Positions 35,811-40,757 of a stretch of 40,757 nucleotides of DNA are shown here, piece by piece. The stretch is from Nocardia alni. Its GTDB lineage: Bacteria; Actinomycetota; Actinomycetes; Mycobacteriales; Mycobacteriaceae. The translations under genes were made by a program, and so were the position numbers. The notes under the pieces are model-generated. The model was not told the origin of the DNA. It saw nothing but the letters and a program-made list of their open reading frames with translations, and searched no databases. Each line of letters starts with the position of its first letter. The stretch's first letter is position 1. The stretch spans positions 1-40,757 of the forward strand of contig NZ_JAGPOX010000087.1 of the NCBI RefSeq assembly GCF_019038435.1. Direction: 5' to 3'.

Positions 35811-35818
35811 TGTCTGTG

Positions 35819-35822
35819 CTCC
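35819..35822 (-). promoter_or_regulatory. Ribosome-binding site deciding the giant gene's GTG start
   Basis: GGAG lies 8 nt before GTG 35810. With an in-frame TAG seven codons upstream, this fixes the start. Confidence 0.7.
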
Positions 35823-35853
35823 GCTCTGCTAGGTCCGGAAGCCGGGCGACATG

Positions 35854-36351
35854 TCAGAGACCCCGGCCATCGAAGATGTCGGAGAGCTCTTCGGAGTCGG
35901 CGCCGCGCGCGGTACGTGCGGTCGCGCGATCCGGGTTGCGCTCGAGCGAATCGGGCGGTGAGGTCAATGCCTGAACCGGTTTGGGGAACAGCTCACCAAC
36001 ATCCGGCAGGTCCGGGAAGAAGTCGGAAACCTTCGGCACGGCAGCCGAATTGGCCTGCGCCGGGGCCATCAGCTCGGAGACCTTCTGCCTGGCGGCGGCC
36101 GCGGCCTCTTGGGCAGCGGCAGTGACCCCACGCGCGAGTTCGGTCAGGCTCATTTGATCCGCATCGGAGGTGAACCGGGTCTCGATCACCACGCCCTCGG
36201 CGTTCACCACGACCGTCACCCGCTTACCGGCCGCGGAGCCCGTGGCCGTGATCAACGCCCACTGTTGTTGTGCCTGAGCCATTTCCCGCACACTGTCCTG
36301 CACGGTCTGCATCAGATCGGACAGGAAGGACTCGGCAGCCTCGTTCGCCAT
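35854..36351 (-). CDS. YbaB/EbfC-family protein, EspL-like
   Basis: A 165-residue protein. Residues ~5-95 fit the YbaB/EbfC fold: an N-terminal helix (FLSDLMQTVQDSVREMAQAQ), a beta hairpin (KRVTVVVNAEGVVIETRF) and a C-terminal helix with many Ala (AAQEAAAAARQKVSEL). The last ~70 residues are Pro- and Asp-rich and probably disordered. YbaB proteins bind DNA or act as small chaperone-like dimers; in mycobacterial ESX-1 the family member EspL supports substrate stability and secretion. Here it lies between an EspC-like gene (18 bp upstream) and the giant toxin (43 bp downstream), which favours an EspL-like secretion role over a nucleoid role. No strong ribosome site precedes ATG 36351, so coupling to the upstream gene is likely. 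Confidence 0.85.
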   Translation of the reverse strand: MANEAAESFLSDLMQTVQDSVREMAQAQQQWALITATGSAAGKRVTVVVNAEGVVIETRFTSDADQMSLTELARGVTAAAQEAAAAARQKVSELMAPAQANSAAVPKVSDFFPDLPDVGELFPKPVQALTSPPDSLERNPDRATARTARGADSEELSDIFDGRGL

Positions 36352-36369
36352 ATCGATATCGCCCGTGTC

Positions 36370-36702
36370 TCAGGCCTGCTCGCCGAGCTGCTTGAAGTAT
36401 GCCTCGGCATCCTTTTCGGCCTGGATGTAAGTCTCGGCCGCGTTCTTCAGAACCCCCGCGATTTCGGTGAGCTGACCGGTCACGAAGTCCAGCGGAGAGA
36501 GCATATCGCCCTCACTGGGCAGCGAACTGGCGAAGGTCTGGCCGTAGGAGTCGGTTCCCCACTTGCCGTTGACGGCGTCGAGGGTGTTCTTCATGGGCGT
36601 ACGCACTTCGTCTTCGATGGACTTGGCCAGCGCTGTATCACTATTGGCATGGCTGATCAAACCGTCGGGGTCTACCGTAACGCTCACAAATCCTCCAGCC
36701 AT
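36370..36702 (-). CDS. EspC-like WXG-type T7SS secretion-associated protein
   Basis: A 110-residue helical protein of the ESX-1 secretion-associated (EspC, DUF2580-like) type. It starts VSVTVDPDGL, has a W-G turn (GKWGTDSYG) between two helices, and ends with a YIQAE stretch that fits the YxxxD/E T7SS export signal. It is the first gene of the minus operon and probably acts as a co-secreted partner or needle-like component. The start is ambiguous. ATG 36702 has no visible ribosome site, whereas GGAGGA (36691-36696) lies only 3 nt before an in-frame GTG at 36687, which would give a 105-residue protein. Either is possible; the longer one is listed. Confidence 0.83.
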   Translation of the reverse strand: MAGGFVSVTVDPDGLISHANSDTALAKSIEDEVRTPMKNTLDAVNGKWGTDSYGQTFASSLPSEGDMLSPLDFVTGQLTEIAGVLKNAAETYIQAEKDAEAYFKQLGEQA

Positions 36703-36782
36703 GGGGAATACCGATCACCGATGCTATAAAACCGTCGACGAAGGCGGGCGAGCCAAACCTTCCCACCACAGGAGACACCGCG
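36703..36782. promoter_or_regulatory. Divergent promoter region between the two T7SS operons
   Basis: The 80 bp between the EspC-like and PPE-like genes contain the only AT-rich island here. On the plus strand TGCTATAAA (36722-36730) is an extended -10, giving a leader of about 45 nt. The same island reads TTTATAG on the minus strand and could serve the other operon. Promoter strength and start sites are inference. Confidence 0.45.
36770..36774 (+). promoter_or_regulatory. Ribosome-binding site of the PPE-like gene
   Basis: AGGAG lies 8 nt before ATG 36783 and supports that start. Confidence 0.75.
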
Positions 36783-38888
36783 ATGACCGGCACCGGCAGC
36801 AGCGACCTGACCTCGCTGGAGAACAAGTTCACCGGATACGAGTCGGACTCCAGCCTCTACCCCAGCAGCACGGTCGATTACGTCACGAACCCTGTCGCGC
36901 AGGGGACGATGCAGTTCCAATACGAGAACGCCCAGACCGCCGCCACCGCCTGCAGCAACGCCCTCACCCAGATCAACGACATGTATGACGCCATCATCGG
37001 CGGCTCAACCCCGTTGACGATCAAATCCGCATGGTTCGGAAGCCGCTACGCGAACGGCGGTGTCGTCCAGTGCGGGGCTCAGCTATCGCAGCAGATCGAC
37101 AACACCATCACCGATCTGGCCTCGGTCCTGCAGGCCCACGGAAACATCCTGCAAGACATGGAAACCACCTTCGTCGACGCAGGAGTCAAATACAGCGAGA
37201 CCGAAACTGTCAACGCGGCGACCTTCAACGGCAAATCCGGATTCACCCTTGCCGATGCTCCCAGCGAAGTAGCCTCCACGGCCGAGGCAACGGCGAGCGC
37301 CGATATCGCGGCATGGGGGGGCGCCACCGGCGCCAGCGGCTCCCCCGTCGGCGGGCTCGCCACCTGGTCCACCAGCGCCTCTGGCAGCAATCCTTTCAGT
37401 GACCCCAAACTAACCGCCGCCGAACAAGCGGTTCCCAGTAAATGGACCGCGCCCAGCTTCAGCACCGGTGGCGCCCTCGCGGTCACCAGCGACGTCTGGG
37501 GTAACTACACGTACGCCGACTGCCATAGTCTCTACGAGACTATTCAGCCGTCCAAGGTCGCGGAAGTTGCGGGGAACTGGCAAAACTTCAGCGACTCACT
37601 GTCGAAAATCTTCTCCGACCTCGATAAAACCATCACTGGCATCGGCCAGGGCACAAACACTGGCGCCGGCGCCTGGACCGGTGCCGGCTGGGCCGGTTTG
37701 TACACGGCCTTCAACAGCTACAACGAGCAGGGGAAGGATCTCGCCAAGAATCTGAGTACTGCCAGTGGGGATATTCGGAACATCGCCGGAATGCTCGCAT
37801 ACGTCAAAAGTCGAATGCCTGTGAACCCGTCACCTAAGGCCACGACCACAACCACCAGCGATTACACGCTGTCCGGTATGCAAATGCATACGGGTCTGGG
37901 GTCTACCACCTTCTCGACAACGACCAACTATATCGAGTCTGCGGCGCTGGCGCCCAATTCCGGAAAAGCGTACTGGCCGATCCTGAGCGGCGACTACTGG
38001 CCGGGTGTGGTGGTGGCCTCGCAGAGTTTGCCCGTGTTGGACATACCGGCGGCGGCGAGCGGGGCCACCGGGGCCACCGGGGCTACCGGGGCCACCGGCA
38101 GCACCGACGCCACACTTGCCAAGGAAGAAGCACTCGCAAAGGAACTCGCAGCCGAGGAAGCCGCCGCAGCGAACAGCGCGGCCAGCGACGGCGCAATCGG
38201 AAGCAGCTCGGCCGCGCTCGCTGCCGAAGAAAAGCAAGCCGCTGCGGCCGCAGCCGCCACGGGCAGTCCCAACGTTGTTACCGCGGCCGACAATGCCGCC
38301 AGCACGGCCGGTGCTGAAACGAGCGCAGCCGACCAAGCCGCCGCCTCCGACGGCTCCTCCAGCGCAGATCCCCTCAGTGCTCTGGGCAGCGCCGCCAGCA
38401 CGGCAGCCCAACAAGCTGTGTCGGCCTTGCCCCAGCCACAGCAGGCGCAACAAATAGCAGACCAGACCAAGCCCCTGGACGATCCGGCCGGCATCGCCGG
38501 ACTCGGCACCGCGGCCGCAGGCCTGGCCGGCGGTGGGGGTGGGGTCGGCGACGACTCGGCCGGTGTCGCCAGTGCCAAACAGATGCTCGCAGCCGAATCT
38601 GCTGACGCCAAACTATTTCCGCGCGCCTCCGCGATCGGCACACCGGACGAGGCCGCCGCGGCCGAGGCCGAGGAATCCACGCTGGGCCGTGCGGGCGCCG
38701 CTGCCGGCGGCGGCTATCCGGGCTCGCCCGGCGGCGGCATGGGCGGCGGGGCCAGCCGCGGCCAGGAGAAGGAGAAGCAGCGCAATGCCGCCCTCGATTC
38801 CCGCCGTCATCTGGACGAAGCGATCGACGACAACCTCATCGCGGTCAAACCCATCCTCGGCGCCGCGCAGCCTCCCGAACAGCAATGA
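36783..38888 (+). CDS. Large PPE-like WXG protein with Ala/Gly-rich tail (T7SS substrate)
   Basis: A 701-residue protein. Residues ~1-140 form a WXG100-like helical hairpin with SAWFGSRY as the W-x-G turn and KYSETE fitting the YxxxD/E export signal. Residues ~230-360 form a second helical unit with GAWTGAGW between helices, so there are two WXG-like hairpins in one chain. A collagen-like run of Gly-Ala-Thr triplets follows at ~427-438, then a long Ala/Ser/Gly-rich tail with little Cys or aromatic content, ending in a charged helix. The build recalls PPE proteins and EspB: a helical export head and a low-complexity tail. EspG lies 19 bp downstream, matching the PPE-EspG pairing of ESX systems. 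It may be a secreted surface or pore partner for the giant effector. No catalytic motif is visible. Confidence 0.8.
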   Translation: MTGTGSSDLTSLENKFTGYESDSSLYPSSTVDYVTNPVAQGTMQFQYENAQTAATACSNALTQINDMYDAIIGGSTPLTIKSAWFGSRYANGGVVQCGAQLSQQIDNTITDLASVLQAHGNILQDMETTFVDAGVKYSETETVNAATFNGKSGFTLADAPSEVASTAEATASADIAAWGGATGASGSPVGGLATWSTSASGSNPFSDPKLTAAEQAVPSKWTAPSFSTGGALAVTSDVWGNYTYADCHSLYETIQPSKVAEVAGNWQNFSDSLSKIFSDLDKTITGIGQGTNTGAGAWTGAGWAGLYTAFNSYNEQGKDLAKNLSTASGDIRNIAGMLAYVKSRMPVNPSPKATTTTTSDYTLSGMQMHTGLGSTTFSTTTNYIESAALAPNSGKAYWPILSGDYWPGVVVASQSLPVLDIPAAASGATGATGATGATGSTDATLAKEEALAKELAAEEAAAANSAASDGAIGSSSAALAAEEKQAAAAAAATGSPNVVTAADNAASTAGAETSAADQAAASDGSSSADPLSALGSAASTAAQQAVSALPQPQQAQQIADQTKPLDDPAGIAGLGTAAAGLAGGGGGVGDDSAGVASAKQMLAAESADAKLFPRASAIGTPDEAAAAEAEESTLGRAGAAAGGGYPGSPGGGMGGGASRGQEKEKQRNAALDSRRHLDEAIDDNLIAVKPILGAAQPPEQQ
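38061..38096 (+). repeat. Four 9-bp tandem repeats (Gly-Ala-Thr)
   Basis: Unit GGGGCCACC, four copies with one base change in the third (GGGGCTACC). It encodes GATGATGAT-like sequence and keeps the frame if copies are gained or lost. Confidence 0.85.
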
Positions 38889-38907
38889 CATCCGGAGCAC
38901 AGTACGC

Positions 38908-39687
38908 ATGAACAGAACCTGGACCCTTCCCGACGTCGATTTCTACGTGCTCTGGGACGATATGGACGAGGGCATCCTGCCTGATCCGCTGGAATTTCTG
39001 GCCCGCACCGACGACTACAACGAGTTCGAGACGCAGCGCCTGCGGGCCAGGGCGAATCTGACCGCAGCACCGGGCGATGCGCTGGATGACCTGCGCGGTG
39101 CCCTCGCGCATCCGGATATCAGCATCCGCGTCTTCGGCCGCGACGCCCGCACGCCCGACGATCCGCAACACTGTGTTCGCGTACTGGGTGTGCGCAAAGG
39201 CCCCCGCGGCTACGTGATACGCCAGCTACCCGGCGAAACACTCTGGCACAGCACCGGATTCGTGGTCACCGAATGTGAGGCGACCCGCCTGGGTCCGCTG
39301 GTCGCCGAGCAACTACCCGCAACCGAACCTGGCCGCGGCGGCGAAATCCCGCTCCCCCCACCAGAATCGGTCCACCTTGACTACGAATACGGCCAATCCG
39401 CGGTCTACGACTCGGCCCCGCGGCGATCGGTCGATTCATCCGAATTCCTGCGGGCCGCCGTAGCCCACACCGGGACCATCCAGGTGGTGCAGAATCTGTC
39501 CCGCTTCGGCCCCCGCGGCGCCGCCACGCGCCTGCTGGTGTGGCGTGACCACATCGACGACGGCCGCTACGCCATCGCGGCCGACAACCAACCCAGGGCC
39601 GTCCCCGCCGACACCAGACGGCTCACCACCATGATCGACACCGCGATCGCCGATATCGTCCAAGCCATCAAGGACGAACGCCGGTAG
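38908..39687 (+). CDS. EspG-family ESX secretion chaperone
   Basis: A 259-residue cytosolic protein. The opening (RTWTLPDVDFYVLWDDM), the central strands (LAHPDISIRVFGRD, RVLGVRKGPRGYVIRQLPG), and the late helix-strand region with GPRGAATRLLVWRDHIDDGRYAI fit the EspG family, which binds the tips of PPE-type substrates and delivers them to the ESX machinery. Length is usual for the family (about 260-290). ATG 38908 is preferred over an in-frame upstream start at 38533 that would overlap the PPE-like gene; GGAG lies 10 nt before it. It is 19 bp after the PPE-like gene, so the two are probably one operon and the upstream protein its client. Confidence 0.88.
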   Translation: MNRTWTLPDVDFYVLWDDMDEGILPDPLEFLARTDDYNEFETQRLRARANLTAAPGDALDDLRGALAHPDISIRVFGRDARTPDDPQHCVRVLGVRKGPRGYVIRQLPGETLWHSTGFVVTECEATRLGPLVAEQLPATEPGRGGEIPLPPPESVHLDYEYGQSAVYDSAPRRSVDSSEFLRAAVAHTGTIQVVQNLSRFGPRGAATRLLVWRDHIDDGRYAIAADNQPRAVPADTRRLTTMIDTAIADIVQAIKDERR

Positions 39688-39689
39688 CA

Positions 39690-40757
39690 CTATCGGGCGG
39701 TCACACCGGCACGAGATCGGGTCGAGCGGGAGTAGATCCCGGCCAGGGCGAGCTGGTATATCGCGGCGTCCAGTTCGGCCGCGGGGCCCAGGGCGGAGGC
39801 TAACGTCTCCTCGGTGACATCGGCATCCTCGGCTGCGGTGACCAGTGCCTCGATCCGGGCTCGACGCAGATCGTCTCGGGGCGAGGCGACCAGGCCGGTG
39901 ATGATGTCCGCCACCGCATCCGCTGACCACACGCCGGGGATGGCCGACGAATTCTCCTGCACCGAAGGCGACTGCGCCCGATACCATCTCCCCTGGTCCC
40001 ACCAGTAGCAGAACGACAGCAGGCCCTGTGCCGCACGGCCGCTCAGCAGTTGATCACAGACCCATTCCGGTGCTCCGGCATAGTAATCCGGCATGGGCGC
40101 ACCGTCGCGGTAAACCGCCTCCAACGTCGGAGCGTCCCATACCCCGCCCGAGAGCACAGCACGTTCACCGGGCAGGAGATACAGGGTGGATCCGCTGTTG
40201 CGGGCGCTCTCGAACATCGCCAGCGACGGCTGCATCCGCGGGCCGAGCCGACTTGCCGCACCGCAGAACGCGGCTGCCAGCATGCCCCAGCGCACCCACA
40301 TCAACGGCAGAGGCGGCAGATCGTCGCCGACCGGCACCGGCCACCTGCCGTCGCCTGGCAACCGGGTCGCGGCGACGGCGTCGCGCGGGCTGCGGAACTG
40401 GCGTTCGCCGTGATTGATATAGGCGGACAACCATAACGGCAGCCGCGAGCGCGGATGAGTCTGCAGATCCTCGCGATACGCCTCCGGGCCGAACAATTGC
40501 CCCGGCGGGAAAGGAGTGTCGCCATAGTCGTACTCGACCTCGACGATATCGGGATACTTCGCCGTGAGAATCAATCGCCACCAGGGCGATTGCCCCGCCT
40601 GCGCCACCAAGGCGCGTTGGCGCCGCACCACCTCCAGCACCTTCGGCGGCGAGGTCATCATCGCCGACCGCGCACCGTCGAAGTAGGTGACCTGCCCGGT
40701 TGCGGTGGTCGTGGTGACGGCGAACTCCGCCGTCATCTCCCGCCATCCCTCGGGTCC
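39690..40757 (-). CDS. YezG/DUF600-like protein, probable T7SS immunity factor (5' end beyond window)
   Basis: The frame is open to the right edge. ATG 40736 has a purine run directly abutting it (bad spacing), while the residues before it (PEGW) belong to the conserved opening of YezG/DUF600 proteins, so the true start is probably outside the window. Residues up to ~120 follow that family: a PxGW start, beta strands, VEVEYDYGDTPFPPGQLF, then LPLWLSAYINH. YezG is the antitoxin of the LXG toxin YeeF in Bacillus. The C-terminal ~230 residues (GGVWDAPTLEAVYRDGAP, CYWWDQGRWYRAQSP) are not recognised. The stop is 2 bp from the EspG stop, converging with it. It may protect against a different toxin tip than the nested gene does. 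Confidence 0.7.
   Translation of the reverse strand, partial: GPEGWREMTAEFAVTTTTATGQVTYFDGARSAMMTSPPKVLEVVRRQRALVAQAGQSPWWRLILTAKYPDIVEVEYDYGDTPFPPGQLFGPEAYREDLQTHPRSRLPLWLSAYINHGERQFRSPRDAVAATRLPGDGRWPVPVGDDLPPLPLMWVRWGMLAAAFCGAASRLGPRMQPSLAMFESARNSGSTLYLLPGERAVLSGGVWDAPTLEAVYRDGAPMPDYYAGAPEWVCDQLLSGRAAQGLLSFCYWWDQGRWYRAQSPSVQENSSAIPGVWSADAVADIITGLVASPRDDLRRARIEALVTAAEDADVTEETLASALGPAAELDAAIYQLALAGIYSRSTRSRAGVTAR

Noticed and set aside
35829..35852. ATG 35852 as start of the giant gene
   Set aside because: It opens only seven codons before TAG and is in another frame than the giant.
38061..38096. Short repeats as a CRISPR or attachment site
   Set aside because: They are 9-bp in-frame coding repeats with no spacers, inside the PPE-like gene.
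38533..38907. Upstream in-frame start extending EspG to 384 residues
   Set aside because: The extra 125 residues are Arg/Pro-rich, overlap the PPE-like gene, and do not belong to the EspG family; ATG 38908 has a GGAG before it.
39680..39700. Bidirectional terminator between EspG and the convergent gene
   Set aside because: Only 2 bp separate the stop codons and I saw no convincing hairpin with a T-run.

Overview
The window looks like an accessory type VII secretion (T7SS/ESX) locus from a high-GC actinobacterium of the Mycobacteriales, most likely Nocardia or a close relative. The grounds are the GC-rich third codon positions, an EspG-like chaperone beside a PPE-like substrate, an EspC-like small WXG-type protein, an EspL-like YbaB protein, and a CpnT-like N-terminus on the main gene. 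The genus is an inference.

Layout. Bases 1-35810 on the minus strand hold one uninterrupted reading frame. It starts at GTG 35810 and has no stop before the window edge, giving at least 11,936 codons. It encodes a giant modular polymorphic-toxin-type protein. In order from the N-terminus I read: a CpnT/WXG100-like export domain; a long coiled coil; a SecA-like DEAD/helicase motor; a Ser/Thr/Pro/Gly linker; helical repeats; a methyltransferase-like fold; a three-copy HExxH metallopeptidase-like module (first copy decayed); a papain-like domain; a HopA1-like domain; a degenerate Nudix plus ADP-ribosyltransferase (ART); a second type of HExxH module; a DUF3626-like domain; an EEP (DNase I-like) nuclease; an XRE-like HTH; a 2H phosphoesterase; a second papain-like domain; an ATPase-like fold; a second copy of the second HExxH module; a third papain-like domain; an intact Nudix plus ART; and a pre-toxin domain with a Tox-PL (papain-fold protease/deamidase) domain. 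A 99-codon probable immunity gene (1385-1684) follows the Tox-PL domain in another frame. The giant frame nevertheless stays open through it and rejoins protein-like sequence at 1-1384.

Upstream on the same strand are a YbaB/EspL-like gene (35854-36351) and an EspC-like gene (36370-36702), forming a compact operon with the giant gene. An 80-bp divergent promoter region separates these from a plus-strand pair: a large PPE-like WXG protein (36783-38888) and EspG (38908-39687). Convergent with EspG, and 2 bp away, is a minus-strand YezG/DUF600-like protein (39690 to the right edge), probably another immunity factor.

Working model (inference): EspC-like, EspL-like and EspG-like proteins, with the PPE-like partner, help export a megadalton multi-enzyme effector through an ESX system. 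The embedded SecA-like motor could unfold or move polypeptide. The catalytic modules would act on proteins, NAD+/nucleotides and nucleic acids in the target, and the small genes would protect the producer. No stretch over 300 bp lacks a gene. I saw no RNA genes, CRISPR arrays or insertion sequences. Translations were made by hand; motif positions were checked codon by codon, while domain boundaries are approximate.
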